33,009 nt of DNA, taken from Thalassobacillus devorans MSP14. GTDB taxonomy: Bacteria; Bacillota; Bacilli; Bacillales; Halobacillaceae. The DNA is taken from NCBI RefSeq assembly GCF_000496835.1, contig NZ_KI543237.1:689607-722615 (forward strand). The letters run 5' to 3'. The notes below the pieces were generated by a model. The model saw only the letters and a program-made list of their open reading frames with translations. It searched no databases and had not been told where the DNA came from. This document shows, piece after piece, positions 7,894 through 17,169 of the stretch (within the stretch, counting starts at the first letter, position 1; the number at the start of each line of letters is the position of its first letter). The translations under genes were made by a program, and so were the position numbers.

Positions 7894-8006
7894 AGGGAGG
7901 TTGGAAACGACTCGCTTTCCGCGGACGTACGGTCAAGCCACCTCACTTCGGTGCGGGGGCTCGACTCGTACTTACTTAGCAGGAGTCTCGCGTTTCCAAT
8001 CTCCCT
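7894..8006. repeat. Dispersed palindromic repeat, copy C (variant interior)
   Basis: Outer arms AGGGAGGTTGGAAACG (7894-7909) and CGTTTCCAATCTCCCT (7991-8006) pair with one mismatch. It shares the ACTCGCTTTCC and CAGGAGTCTCGCG blocks with the other copies, but the interior differs: GTACGGTCAAGCC pairs imperfectly with GGCTCGACTCGTAC around a small TCAC-TTCG-GTG hairpin. This is a nested cruciform-like structure. Confidence 0.75.
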
Positions 8007-8128
8007 TAACTTTATTATTTAATATCGGAGCCGATAAAATATTATGGCTTATCAGTCGTGGAAGTGTGTTTTGTACATATTTTAACAAGTGGTGAACCGA
8101 ATACTAAGAGACTTCTGCTTTGTAAGCG

Positions 8129-8157
8129 AAAAGGCTGACGATGTAATATCGCCAGCC
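8129..8157 (-). terminator. Terminator of spoIID
   Basis: Minus strand: GGCTGGCGAT, loop ATTAC, ATCGTCAGCC, then TTTTCGC. Ten base pairs with one G-U; the U-tract is short. It lies 22 bases after the stop codon. Confidence 0.75.
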
Positions 8158-8179
8158 AGAGAACGTTATCTGCTTTTTA

Positions 8180-9211
8180 TTATTGATTCGGGTTGATCAT
8201 GGCTTGCAGGGAATTCAACTGATCCAATTTCGTTACTTTTGCTCCCTGGTAGTAATGCTGGACGATTTCTTTATAATTGCTACCTTGTTTCGCCATTCCG
8301 TTCGCGCCATACTGGCTCATACCCACACCATGGCCATAACCTTTCGTTGTAAAAATCAGATGGCCATCTTTCTGATCAATGGAAAAATCACTGGACCGGA
8401 GACCAAGTTTTTCCCGGATTTCTCTTCCTGAAAACTTCTTGCCCCCTACTTCGATGCTGCTCACCCTGTTCCCTTCTGTCAAATTGATCCGGGAGGCAGT
8501 GACATCTGCAGGAAAAGTGACCCCGAGCTTCGCTTCCACTTCCTGGACCGAAAGCACCTTTTGATCCAGGAATTTCGGTGACTGTTTATCCCATGGGCTT
8601 TCTACACTTTTTAAATAAGGAAAGGCATTTTTCCAGTAATCTTCCGAGTTTTCTGTATAGCCATTACTCGTGGAGAAGAAGGCTGCAAAAATCGGTTTTT
8701 GTTCGTACGTAATGATTTCACCGGCAGTTTCTTTTACTGCCTGGTTGATTTTACTCATGTTCGCAGTATATTCGCCTTTCCACTGTTTTCTTAATTCGGC
8801 ATCGTTCTTATATACCTGATGATCGACAGTATCGGTGACGTCCGCCTGTTCCGAGATGTTTTCTCCGTTCGAATAGTGCTGGACAATGTAAGTCCTTGCC
8901 GCTAACGCTTGTGCCTTCAACGCCTCTTTTTCGAAATTCGCCGGCATTTCCGAGGCTACTACCCGTGCAACATACTGCTCAAGAGGGACTTCTTCCACTT
9001 GATTGGTATTTGTTCTAAGGACATTGATGCTGAAAGGAGATAGATCATCCGGAATTTCTATCATTGGGGTAGTGTCTTCCGGCTGCTGCTCTGTGATGCG
9101 CTGTTCATTGCCTGAATCAATAAAAGGTATGACGATTACTGCGGGAATGATAAGAATCATACCTACTAAAAATAAAAAAGTGAGTAAACCTGGCCGTTTC
9201 CAATTTTTCAT
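8180..9211 (-). CDS. spoIID: Stage II sporulation protein D, peptidoglycan lytic transglycosylase
   Basis: 343 residues. Mother-cell membrane enzyme that cleaves glycan strands during septal thinning and engulfment with SpoIIM and SpoIIP. A single N-terminal membrane segment (~9-30) anchors the SpoIID/LytB domain outside. The catalytic glutamate is Glu88 in VVASEMP, the same number as I recall for Bacillus subtilis. The C-terminal signature GYGHGVGMSQYGANGMA is intact. ATG with AGGAGGGC seven bases upstream. A TCATATC block near 9274 resembles a sigma-E -35, but no matching -10 is obvious. Preceded by the murA terminator, so it is transcribed on its own. Confidence 0.94.
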   Translation of the reverse strand: MKNWKRPGLLTFLFLVGMILIIPAVIVIPFIDSGNEQRITEQQPEDTTPMIEIPDDLSPFSINVLRTNTNQVEEVPLEQYVARVVASEMPANFEKEALKAQALAARTYIVQHYSNGENISEQADVTDTVDHQVYKNDAELRKQWKGEYTANMSKINQAVKETAGEIITYEQKPIFAAFFSTSNGYTENSEDYWKNAFPYLKSVESPWDKQSPKFLDQKVLSVQEVEAKLGVTFPADVTASRINLTEGNRVSSIEVGGKKFSGREIREKLGLRSSDFSIDQKDGHLIFTTKGYGHGVGMSQYGANGMAKQGSNYKEIVQHYYQGAKVTKLDQLNSLQAMINPNQ

Positions 9212-9303
9212 CCCATGCCCTCCTGCTAGAACGTTAATAGATGTCTCTAGTAAATACTTATACAGAAAAAGGATATGATAGAACCCTTTTTAGCAGAAGT
9301 GAA

Positions 9304-9343
9304 CAAAAAAAGCTTACCCTGCCTATAGAGGCAAGATAAGCTT
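9304..9343 (-). terminator. Intrinsic terminator of murA
   Basis: Minus strand: AAGCTTATCTTGCC, loop TCTATA, GGCAGGGTAAGCTT, then T residues. Fourteen base pairs with two G-U pairs. It ends the ywmB-murA unit and insulates spoIID. Confidence 0.9.
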
Positions 9344-9358
9344 TTGTATTTATTGTTC

Positions 9359-10669
9359 TTATGAAGTAGCCTTCACAGAGTCATCCACCGGCTCCTGTTC
9401 ACCAGCCGGGTTATCGTTGATACGTTCGATATCCGCGCCAAGCTTTGCGAGCTTATCAGCAAAATCGACATAACCACGATCCAAGTGCTTCAATTCTGTG
9501 ACCCGTGTGTAGCCGTCTGCTACAAGTCCAGCGAGAATCAATGCTGCGCCTGCCCGCAGGTCTGTAGCTGCTACCTCAGCCCCTTGTAAATCAGATGGGC
9601 CTTCGATAATGACACTGCGTCCTTCAATCTTCATCTTAGCGTTCATGCGGCGGAACTCTTCTACATGCATAAACCTGTTTTCAAAGACAGTTTCCGTGAT
9701 CACACTGGTACCTTTAGCAGAAAGCATCAATGCCATGATCTGTGACTGCATATCTGTCGGGAAGCCAGGGTGAGGCTGGGTTTTGATATCTACTGCCTTT
9801 AAATGGTTCGGACCAATAACACGCAAGCCATCGTGCTCTTCTTCGATGATGACTCCCATTTCCTGCATTTTAGAAACAAGGGAACGCAAGTGTTCCGCTT
9901 CCGCTCCCTGCACAAGTACATTGCCTTTCGTGATAGCCGCTGCTACCATGAAAGTACCTGCTTCAATCCGGTCTGGAATAATGGTATGTTCAGCACCACT
10001 AAGCTTATCCACTCCGGTGATACGGATCGTTTCTGTACCAGCACCGACGATTTTAGCTCCCATCTTATTCAAGAAGTTAGCCAGGTCGACGATTTCTGGT
10101 TCTTTCGCACAATTTTCCAAAATTGTCTTTCCATCAGCGAGTGCGGCAGCCATCATGATATTCTCCGTAGCGCCGACACTTGGTACATCCATGTAAATCT
10201 TGGCACCTTTCAAACGGCCGTCTGCGTTCACTTCAACGAAGCCATTGCCGACATTTACACTGGCACCCATGGCTTCAAAGCCTTTTAAATGCTGATCGAT
10301 TGGGCGGGAGCCGATAGCACAACCACCTGGCATAGCGACCTTAGCATGACCATAGCGGGCTAAAAGTGGTCCCAGTACAAGCACAGAAGCGCGCATTTTG
10401 CGTACAAATTCAAATGGGGCTTCTGTTTTTATTTCGCCAGAAGCATCTACGGTTACTGTATTGTTTTCAAAGCTTACATCTGCATTGATATTACGTAAAA
10501 CTTCATTTATGGTAACTACATCAGCTAATGCTGGAACTTCATGAAGGACACTTTTTCCTTCACTTGCAATTATACTTGCTGCGATGACAGGCAGTACGGC
10601 ATTCTTGGCACCTTCAACTTTAACGGTACCATTCAGCTGCCTCCCACCACGGACGATGATTTTTTCCAC
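9359..10669 (-). CDS. murA: UDP-N-acetylglucosamine 1-carboxyvinyltransferase MurA
   Basis: 436 residues. Catalyses the first committed step of peptidoglycan synthesis, transferring enolpyruvate from PEP to UDP-GlcNAc in the cytoplasm. Lys22-Asn23 (EGAKNAVLP) and the catalytic Cys117 in [15 protein letters not shown] are present. Cys rather than Asp at that place predicts fosfomycin sensitivity of the enzyme. The start is GTG, eight bases after GGAGGAG. The C-terminal ~20 residues are an acidic, variable tail. It follows ywmB by 34 bases and is probably cotranscribed with it. The position upstream of spoIID identifies it as the main MurAA-type paralogue. Confidence 0.96.
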   Translation of the reverse strand: MEKIIVRGGRQLNGTVKVEGAKNAVLPVIAASIIASEGKSVLHEVPALADVVTINEVLRNINADVSFENNTVTVDASGEIKTEAPFEFVRKMRASVLVLGPLLARYGHAKVAMPGGCAIGSRPIDQHLKGFEAMGASVNVGNGFVEVNADGRLKGAKIYMDVPSVGATENIMMAAALADGKTILENCAKEPEIVDLANFLNKMGAKIVGAGTETIRITGVDKLSGAEHTIIPDRIEAGTFMVAAAITKGNVLVQGAEAEHLRSLVSKMQEMGVIIEEEHDGLRVIGPNHLKAVDIKTQPHPGFPTDMQSQIMALMLSAKGTSVITETVFENRFMHVEEFRRMNAKMKIEGRSVIIEGPSDLQGAEVAATDLRAGAALILAGLVADGYTRVTELKHLDRGYVDFADKLAKLGADIERINDNPAGEQEPVDDSVKATS

Positions 10670-10703
10670 GGTTCATTCTCCTCCGAGTCCATATTCATTA
10701 TTA

Positions 10704-11423
10704 TTAATATTCAGACGTGATAATTGGTGTGCCTATCGTAATGTTTGTCTTTGCGCCCAAACCTTTGCGGACAGCAAATTGAACGTTCATAGCACCCGCT
10801 GGCAGGGGGATCGTCTGCTCCCACTCTGGTGTATATCCGGAAATACTTTTAAAGTCTGTTTCATCTATCATTTCGATTGTTTTTATGTCTAGGGCTTGTT
10901 CTAAATTTTTATACACTAAAACATCATCAATAATACCATTAATTTCTGCTTCAGCACAAGAGAAAATAGCGACATTTTCCGAGAATATACGATCTTTTTC
11001 AACAAGAAAATCATTGCTCAAATAATGCTCACTCGCTTCCCCCCAGCCTGTCCCGGTTATTTTATAAATGACTTCAATATAATGGCGGTGTTTCTTTGGG
11101 ACAACCATAATAAACGTTTCGGTAATACCGGCCGCTTTCTGAGGGTAGACGATCGAGTACTTCTCACTGTTACGATCAGAAGTTTGCTGCCATTGAGCTT
11201 GTGGCAGCTCTGCTTCCACTAAACTTTTGATTCTGTCGAGATGCTGACGTGAAAAGGATTCCTTCGCGATTACTTCCCATCCATCCACCTCGATCCCCTG
11301 GGATTGTAATTGAGCAGCAATCACACCCAAAGGCAGTTCTTCTTTGTTTTTGACCCCAGCGAAAGTTTCTAAATCAGTACTAAGCATCAATACGGCAACC
11401 AGGATGATCAACAAACTTCTCAT
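10704..11423 (-). CDS. ywmB: YwmB-like exported protein of unknown function
   Basis: 239 residues. The N-terminus (MRSLLIILVAVLMLSTDLETFA) is a signal peptide or uncleaved anchor. The rest is a mixed alpha/beta soluble region annotated in databases as YwmB, with a TATA-binding-like fold; the biochemical role is unknown. The position directly before murA and spoIID is the same as in Bacillus subtilis, hence the symbol. A wall- or sporulation-related role is only inferred from neighbours. Its AAGGAGAGG Shine-Dalgarno is nine bases from the ATG and lies inside a perfect inverted repeat. Confidence 0.8.
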   Translation of the reverse strand: MRSLLIILVAVLMLSTDLETFAGVKNKEELPLGVIAAQLQSQGIEVDGWEVIAKESFSRQHLDRIKSLVEAELPQAQWQQTSDRNSEKYSIVYPQKAAGITETFIMVVPKKHRHYIEVIYKITGTGWGEASEHYLSNDFLVEKDRIFSENVAIFSCAEAEINGIIDDVLVYKNLEQALDIKTIEMIDETDFKSISGYTPEWEQTIPLPAGAMNVQFAVRKGLGAKTNITIGTPIITSEY

Positions 11424-11432
11424 CGTAACAAT

Positions 11433-11476
11433 CCTCTCCTTGATAGATTACTATTTTCATTGTTTCCAAGGAGAGG
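11433..11476 (-). promoter_or_regulatory. Hairpin that sequesters the ywmB ribosome binding site
   Basis: On the minus strand CCTCTCCTTG (11476-11467) is exactly complementary to CAAGGAGAGG (11442-11433), with a 24-base loop. The second arm is the Shine-Dalgarno of ywmB. In RNA this would hide the ribosome binding site in a 10-bp stem. Confidence 0.7.
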
Positions 11477-11514
11477 GTGTTACATACTGTACATATTTCA
11501 ACATTTCACGACAA

Positions 11515-11760
11515 TTAAAAAAGATGGATCAATTGCTGGGACCATTGCAGGAAGTCGAGGAAGAAATTGCTGACGGTAGTACCAATTGTAATTGTCACCA
11601 GCATCATCAATACTCTCACTTCAAATACATGGTCTCTGCGTATCCAGCCTTCTACTTTTATCGCCTGGAGGACCCTCCAGGTAATAATGATGAAAATCAA
11701 GTGAGAAATCATCCCGATAAGGGCTTGTTGACCCGCCTGTTGCATAAAAGTATCTGCCAT
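11515..11760 (-). CDS. ywzB: Small membrane protein, DUF1146 (YwzB-like)
   Basis: 81 residues with two predicted membrane segments, ~12-32 (QALIGMISHLIFIIITWRVL) and ~47-72. Between them is a conserved-looking basic loop (KVEGWIRRDH). The length and position upstream of ywmB match Bacillus subtilis ywzB, which in that species sits right after atpC; here the nuo cluster lies between. Function unknown. ATG with GAAGAGGTG eight bases upstream. I found no clear promoter: a TTGACA at 11841-11836 has no -10 at a workable distance. Confidence 0.75.
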   Translation of the reverse strand: MADTFMQQAGQQALIGMISHLIFIIITWRVLQAIKVEGWIRRDHVFEVRVLMMLVTITIGTTVSNFFLDFLQWSQQLIHLF

Positions 11761-11901
11761 GTTTTTTACACCTCTTCAATTTCATTTCCCAAATTCAGTA
11801 TAATCCTTTCCAAAGATGACATGGAGAAATGAAATTGTCAAACCTGCGGATATCCTAATCTACTACTACCTTTATTCTCCTCTTTGTAAACCTGCCTGCA
11901 T

Positions 11902-11944
11902 AAAAAAATCCCCCGGGTATGCTAAAAATAACACACCCAGGGGG
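11902..11944 (-). terminator. Intrinsic terminator of the nuo operon
   Basis: Minus strand: CCCCCTGGGTGTG, loop TTATTTTTAG, CATACCCGGGGG, then ATTTTTTT. Twelve base pairs with one bulged T and one G-U. It starts about 10 bases after the nuoN stop codon. Confidence 0.92.
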
Positions 11945-11954
11945 TTGAATGGCT

Positions 11955-13460
11955 TTAATAGAACATTTCCGCAAAGTTGAATTGGGTTTGGAAGAACTCC
12001 AAAACCAGTCCTGGAAATAAACCTAACGTGATTGTACCTGCCGCACAAAAGACCATGGTGATGGTTACTCCAACAGGTAATCGCACCTGAGCTGCACTTC
12101 CTGCCGGCCGCATGAACATTTGAGCCATGATTCCAAAATAGTAAAAATAGGATATTACCGTGGTTCCAATCATTACCACTGCTAAAATATACCTGGATGG
12201 ATCAGAAAACAGAGCTCCGATGAAAATGTTAAGTTTACCGATGAAACCCGCTGTTCCCGGAATACCCGCCAAGGATAATAGGAATACAGTCATCATGATG
12301 GCGATCCAGGGCCGGCGATAGTAAAGACCGGCGAAAATAGAGACATCTTCCGAATCGCTATGTTCTGTCATCACCTGGATGATGGCAAAGGCGCCAATGT
12401 TCATCAGTAAGTAGGCCACTAAGTAAAACCACATGCTTTCGAACATCAATTCAGAGAATGCCACAAACGGCACCAGCAGGTATCCGGCATGTGCAATACT
12501 TGAATAGGCAAACAATCGCTTGATATTACGCTGTTTCAAGGCAATTGTATTTCCGACGATCATCGTCATACCCGCAAGCACACTCAGGAAAATCATCAAC
12601 GAATGCAGCAGGGAGGTATTCTCCTCAAACCCCTGGGTAAATGGAAAAATGCTTATCAACACGCGAATGATGATGATAAAACCTGCTGTTTTAGAAACAA
12701 CACTAAGGAAAGCGGTTACAGGGGTGGGTGCCCCCTGGTAGACATCCGGTGCCCACATTTGGAAAGGGACCGTCGATATTTTAAACGCTAACCCGACGAA
12801 AGTGAGGATGAAAGCAATGCTTAATAATACCTGAACGTTAGCCGGGGTAATATTCGATATTTCCCGGGAAATGTCGGCAAGATTCGTGCTGCCTGTCAAT
12901 CCATAAATGTAACTCATGCCAAACAAGGTAAATGCTGTCGATATCCCGCCATTAATTACGTATTTCATTGCAGCTTCATTAGAATACCTCGATTTTTTCC
13001 GTGTTCCAGCCAGTATATAGGAAGAAATCGTCAGTAACTCCAGTCCGACAAACAAGGTGATCAAGTCTGCACTGCTTGCCATCATCATCGCGCCCAGCAA
13101 CCCTGTAAGCAGGAGATAATAGAATTCTCCCCTGTAGGTCAATTCCCCTCTCGCTTCAAAAGACACTCCCATCAACAATACTAGAAGAGACCCTGTTAAC
13201 AGAAGAATTTTAAAGCTTAAGGAAAATGCATCCAGCCTGTAAGTATTCGCTAAAATCATTGCAGGTTCATGACCTATTTGACTGAAGGAGAATATCAAAG
13301 CGATCGCTATACCAGCGATACCGAACCAGCCGAAAAGTTTCCGGTCTACGTTTTTACTGACAAATAAGTCAATCAAGGATAGGGCAGTAGCCACAAGCAA
13401 TATGGTAAATTCTGGTGCCATTATGCTCCATTCATAACTTAATAATGTATCCATATCCAT
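11955..13460 (-). CDS. nuoN: NADH-quinone oxidoreductase-like subunit N (antiporter-like)
   Basis: 501 residues, about 14 membrane helices. Proton-translocating subunit of the membrane arm. The signature FQMWAPDVYQGAPTPVTAFL and the lysine helix SVVSKTAG are present, as is ALKQRNIKRLFAYSSIAHAG. Length is usual for the family. The ATG at 13460 has GGAGGG upstream, and it follows nuoM by 4 bases. Last gene of the operon; terminator directly after. Confidence 0.95.
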   Translation of the reverse strand: MDMDTLLSYEWSIMAPEFTILLVATALSLIDLFVSKNVDRKLFGWFGIAGIAIALIFSFSQIGHEPAMILANTYRLDAFSLSFKILLLTGSLLVLLMGVSFEARGELTYRGEFYYLLLTGLLGAMMMASSADLITLFVGLELLTISSYILAGTRKKSRYSNEAAMKYVINGGISTAFTLFGMSYIYGLTGSTNLADISREISNITPANVQVLLSIAFILTFVGLAFKISTVPFQMWAPDVYQGAPTPVTAFLSVVSKTAGFIIIIRVLISIFPFTQGFEENTSLLHSLMIFLSVLAGMTMIVGNTIALKQRNIKRLFAYSSIAHAGYLLVPFVAFSELMFESMWFYLVAYLLMNIGAFAIIQVMTEHSDSEDVSIFAGLYYRRPWIAIMMTVFLLSLAGIPGTAGFIGKLNIFIGALFSDPSRYILAVVMIGTTVISYFYYFGIMAQMFMRPAGSAAQVRLPVGVTITMVFCAAGTITLGLFPGLVLEFFQTQFNFAEMFY

Positions 13461-13464
13461 ACGC

Positions 13465-14937
13465 TTACCCTCCTATCCCAAGCATGATTGATTCCAGCGC
13501 AAATTGCAGTGTATGGGTGATGAAGTTTGGATAGATACCGATTAAAACAATCAGCGCCAGCAAAGCTGCTGCTGGAATCATTTCCCTTCGCGTAAGATCG
13601 TACATTCCGGCAAATGATTTCACTGTTTTTCCGTATGTTACCCCAAGAACTGCACGCAGGATGTAAACTGCAGTCATTATAATTCCGAGTGTACCAATAG
13701 CAGCAAGCCATGGCATCGACTCAAACAGTCCGAGGAAAGCCATAAACTCTGATACAAAGCCACTCATACCTGGAAGACCTAAGGAAGCCATTCCAGCTGC
13801 AAGAAAGAATCCTGCTGCTAACGGCATGCCTTTGGCGAGTCCGCCCAGGCTCCGCAATTTCGTCGTATGTGTCCGTTCGTATATGACGCCGACTAACAGG
13901 AACAATAAAGCGGCTATCAAACCGTGTGATAACGTCTGGAAAATCGCCCCCTGGATTCCCGCTTCATTCATCGCCGCTACTCCCAACAGCACAATACCCA
14001 TATGGGAAACACTCGAGTAAGCGAACACACTTTTCAGCTCGTTTTGTACGAAAGCAAGAAATGCTCCATATAATAGGTTGACCAGCCCTAGTACCGCCAT
14101 GAATGGAGCTACCTTTGCGAATTGATCACCGAAGATTCCGATGCCGAAGTTTATCAAACCATAAGCACCTATTTTCAATAGAATACCTGCATGAATCATT
14201 ACTACAGCGATAGGGGCATGGACGTGTACCCGTACCATCCAGGTGTGCAAAGGAACAATCGGCAGCTTTACTCCGAAAGCGATCAATAATGCCAGTAAAC
14301 TTCCGAACCGGAACTCTTCACTGACCGCATCTCCACTCCCCATGATCGTTTTTAATTCTTCGATGTTGGTCGTCCCTGTTTTGGCAAAAATAGCGGCAAA
14401 CAGGATTAAAAGAACGGCAGACCCTAACCCGTTATAAATAAGAAAACTGTAGGCAGCTTTCTCCCGTTCGACAAACCCCCACCGTCCAATCAGGAAGAAC
14501 ATAGGGACAAGTGTAATTTCAAAGAAAATGAAGAAAAGTATTAAATTTTCTGCTGTAAACACACCGAGCATCCCGATTTCAAGGATGAGGAACCAAAGGA
14601 AAAATGCTTTCAAACCTTGCTTGATTTGAGCCGCTGCGACACTGGCAGATAGTGCAGAAACTATTGTAGCCAGCAATAACAGCAGCAAGGAAAATCCATC
14701 GATGCCTAATTCGTAATTGATCTGAAACAGTCCATTTCCAAAACTGATCCATTGGTGAGAGATAGCTAAATCTCCCCCACCATGAAACTGCGCGTAGACT
14801 ACCAGCGATAATAGCAATGGTAAAACCGTAGCCAGAATTCCGGTCAGGCTGATGGTAACCTTTTGTTCCGCCTGCAGTAAGCTTAATAGCAGGATCCCGA
14901 TTAAAGGGGAGAAAATCAATATCGTCAGCCAGTCCAT
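13465..14937 (-). CDS. nuoM: NADH-quinone oxidoreductase-like subunit M (antiporter-like)
   Basis: 490 residues from the ATG at 14937, which shares a base with the nuoL stop (TAATG). About 14 membrane helices; homologous to Mrp antiporter subunits, and part of the proton-pumping arm. NLILFFIFFEITLVPMFFLIG contains the conserved glutamate of helix 5, and FVQNELKSVFAYSSVSHMG the helix-break region. The loop that usually reads HTWLPDAHVEAPT is HTWMVRVHVHAP here, a variant I associate with Firmicutes NuoM. Confidence 0.94.
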   Translation of the reverse strand: MDWLTILIFSPLIGILLLSLLQAEQKVTISLTGILATVLPLLLSLVVYAQFHGGGDLAISHQWISFGNGLFQINYELGIDGFSLLLLLLATIVSALSASVAAAQIKQGLKAFFLWFLILEIGMLGVFTAENLILFFIFFEITLVPMFFLIGRWGFVEREKAAYSFLIYNGLGSAVLLILFAAIFAKTGTTNIEELKTIMGSGDAVSEEFRFGSLLALLIAFGVKLPIVPLHTWMVRVHVHAPIAVVMIHAGILLKIGAYGLINFGIGIFGDQFAKVAPFMAVLGLVNLLYGAFLAFVQNELKSVFAYSSVSHMGIVLLGVAAMNEAGIQGAIFQTLSHGLIAALLFLLVGVIYERTHTTKLRSLGGLAKGMPLAAGFFLAAGMASLGLPGMSGFVSEFMAFLGLFESMPWLAAIGTLGIIMTAVYILRAVLGVTYGKTVKSFAGMYDLTRREMIPAAALLALIVLIGIYPNFITHTLQFALESIMLGIGG

Positions 14938-16802
14938 TATAGATACCCCCCTGTCCAAACGACTAGGAAGACAAGGATGGCCAAACCTACGAAGGCGACG
15001 GCCCCATAAGTTTGCACCTGTCCCGATTGCAGCCTTGACCCGAGGCTTCCCACACTTTTAACCACCCCGGTTACTGCAGCTACAATCACTTCCACGATAT
15101 ACTTTTCTATGAAACTCCCAAGATAACTGACCGCGCGGGCACCATACTCGATTGTGTACTGATAAAACTCATCGATGAAGTATTTGTTAAACACCAGTGT
15201 GTATGTGTTAGGCATGTGACTGGTAAGAAAATCCCGCTGTAATGACTTCTTATAATAGATAAGGTAAGCAAGGCCGATTCCCGCGAAAGCAATCAGGCTT
15301 GCTGCCAGCATGATCCATACTGGACCTTCATGATGTTCAAAAGGCAGAAATTCGCTGTCACCGATAAGCCAATCCCCTAAGAAAGTTCCGAACCACGGAG
15401 TGTTGATATAACCGGAGAAAATAGCTAAAACGGCCAGCGTTATCATCGGGTAGGTCATGGAACGCGGTGATTCCTGCACCTCCGTAACTGTCGACCGGCT
15501 GTCGCCTGTAAATACCATGAAGAACAAACGGAACATATAGAAAGCTGTAAAGAAAGCAGCAATCAGCCCCAGGGTGAACAGCCCATACCGGCCGTCATAC
15601 CAGGTCGCCAGTAATATTTCGTCTTTACTGAAGAACCCGGAGAACAATGGGACACCACTGATAGCCAACGTTCCAATCAGGAACACCGGGCCAGTGATAC
15701 GCATTTTCTTCCAAAGCCCCCCCATTTTTTCGATATTTTGCGTATGGACAGCATGAATGACACTCCCCGCCGCCAGAAACAGCAAGGCCTTAAAGAATGC
15801 ATGGGTCATCAAGTGGAAAACCCCTGCCACATACCCCGCGGCTCCAAGCGCCATCATCATATAGCCAAGCTGGGAAACCGTAGAATAAGCAAGCACCCGT
15901 TTAATATCCTTTTGCACAAGTCCAATCGTAGCTGCAAATATCGCAGTGAATCCACCCGTTACAGCTACTACAGTCATTGCTGCCGGACTGGACTCAAACA
16001 CTGGAAACAAGGTTGCGACTAAATATACACCTGCTGCTACCATGGTTGCAGCGTGTATCAACGCAGAAACCGGTGTCGGACCTTCCATCGCATCCGGCAG
16101 CCAAGTGTGCAGCGGGAATTGACCCGACTTCCCGACCGCCCCGATAAAAATAAGGATAGCAATCAGCGTAAGCAGACCTTCTGCTACCTCCCCATCACGA
16201 ACTGCTGTGAAGATTTCATTGAATTCAAGACTGCCAACTTGCCAGAATAATAGAATCATCCCGATCAACAGACCGATATCTCCTATTCTCGTCATAATGA
16301 AAGCTTTTTTAGCTGCTGCTTTCGCTTCTTCTTTATAAAAATAAAAACCGATCAATAAGAATGAGCCTACCCCGACTAACTCCCAAAAAATGTAAAGTTG
16401 CAGCAAATTCGGAGAAATCACCAAAGCCAGCATGGCAAAGGTGAATAATCCAAGGTAGCTATAAAAAGTCGTAATCCGAGCATCATCGTGCATATAGCTT
16501 TTTGAATAAATATGTACTAGAAAACTGACCAGAGACACGATAACAAGCATCAGCGCGTTTAATGGATTGACGACGACTCCAACACGAAATTCAATCGAAC
16601 CGATTGTCAGCCAGGCAGCCTCCGCCCCACCGCTTCCATTTGTCATTTGTACAAATAGCACGATGACAGATAGTACGAATGAAATCCCTGTGAAACCTAT
16701 GCCTACAAAGCTGCTTTTTTCTCTCCATTGATTTCCGAGGAAAATCAAAAGGAGGAACGACAGCAATGGAAACAAAGGGATCAACCATGCATTTTCTAAC
16801 AT
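14937..16802 (-). CDS. nuoL: NADH-quinone oxidoreductase-like subunit L (antiporter-like)
   Basis: 621 residues. Distal proton-pumping subunit. HTWLPDAMEGPTPVSALIHAATMVAAG and HLMTHAFFKALLFLAAGSVIH are the family signatures, with the pumping lysine in the second. After the 14-helix core there is a long C-terminal part ending in a last membrane helix (AVAFVGLAILVFLVVW), consistent with the lateral helix that clamps M and N. Full length. Ends with TAATG overlap to nuoM. Confidence 0.96.
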   Translation of the reverse strand: MLENAWLIPLFPLLSFLLLIFLGNQWREKSSFVGIGFTGISFVLSVIVLFVQMTNGSGGAEAAWLTIGSIEFRVGVVVNPLNALMLVIVSLVSFLVHIYSKSYMHDDARITTFYSYLGLFTFAMLALVISPNLLQLYIFWELVGVGSFLLIGFYFYKEEAKAAAKKAFIMTRIGDIGLLIGMILLFWQVGSLEFNEIFTAVRDGEVAEGLLTLIAILIFIGAVGKSGQFPLHTWLPDAMEGPTPVSALIHAATMVAAGVYLVATLFPVFESSPAAMTVVAVTGGFTAIFAATIGLVQKDIKRVLAYSTVSQLGYMMMALGAAGYVAGVFHLMTHAFFKALLFLAAGSVIHAVHTQNIEKMGGLWKKMRITGPVFLIGTLAISGVPLFSGFFSKDEILLATWYDGRYGLFTLGLIAAFFTAFYMFRLFFMVFTGDSRSTVTEVQESPRSMTYPMITLAVLAIFSGYINTPWFGTFLGDWLIGDSEFLPFEHHEGPVWIMLAASLIAFAGIGLAYLIYYKKSLQRDFLTSHMPNTYTLVFNKYFIDEFYQYTIEYGARAVSYLGSFIEKYIVEVIVAAVTGVVKSVGSLGSRLQSGQVQTYGAVAFVGLAILVFLVVWTGGYL

Positions 16803-16854
16803 CCTGACACAACTCCCTTCTGTTCCAGGTTTCCATTTGAACCGACACGGATCA

Positions 16855-17169
16855 TCAGTGCTTCATTGTATTCATTTCATCGATTTGCACCGTAGAACGA
16901 TTGCGGTACAGAGCGATAAGAATCGCAAGGCCTACTGCAGCTTCCGCAGCGGCTACTGTAATCGTGAATAAGGAAAAGATCTGGCCGGTGATTCCTGGGT
17001 TGATTCCATATTTACTGAATGCGACTAAATTGATATTCACTGCATTCAGCATCAGTTCAATTGAAATCAGCACAATGACCGTATTCTTTTTCGTCAAAGC
17101 ACCAAACAAACCGATACAAAACAACACCAAAGCTAAAAGAAGATAGGCATTTACAGGTAAGGAACTCAT
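16855..17169 (-). CDS. nuoK: NADH-quinone oxidoreductase-like subunit K
   Basis: 104 residues with three membrane helices (~5-22, ~29-52, ~61-85). MrpC-like subunit next to the antiporter modules. The buried glutamates of helices 2 and 3 are visible in [14 protein letters not shown] and [18 protein letters not shown] overlaps the nuoJ stop by four bases. 52 bases to nuoL. Confidence 0.95.
   Translation of the reverse strand: MSSLPVNAYLLLALVLFCIGLFGALTKKNTVIVLISIELMLNAVNINLVAFSKYGINPGITGQIFSLFTITVAAAEAAVGLAILIALYRNRSTVQIDEMNTMKH

Larger units (their letters stand above)
7765..8179. other. spoIIQ-spoIID intergenic region (415 bases)
   Basis: Contains the sigma-F promoter of spoIIQ (7785-7814), a complete dispersed palindromic repeat (7894-8006) and the spoIID terminator (8129-8157). 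No supported gene. The repeat separates the two sporulation genes into independent transcription units, consistent with their different compartments. Confidence 0.65.

Noticed and set aside
8070-8092. TGTACATATTT-AACA similar to 11488-11506
   Set aside because: About 15 bases of similarity in AT-rich intergenic DNA; not palindromic as a pair and in unlike positions. Likely chance.
9783-10288. Overlapping plus-strand frames inside murA
   Set aside because: Antisense to a complete, well conserved gene; no upstream signals.
11797-11841. TTGACA and TATACT upstream of the ywzB-like gene as a promoter
   Set aside because: The spacing is 33 bases, far from 17; neither has a partner at the right distance.
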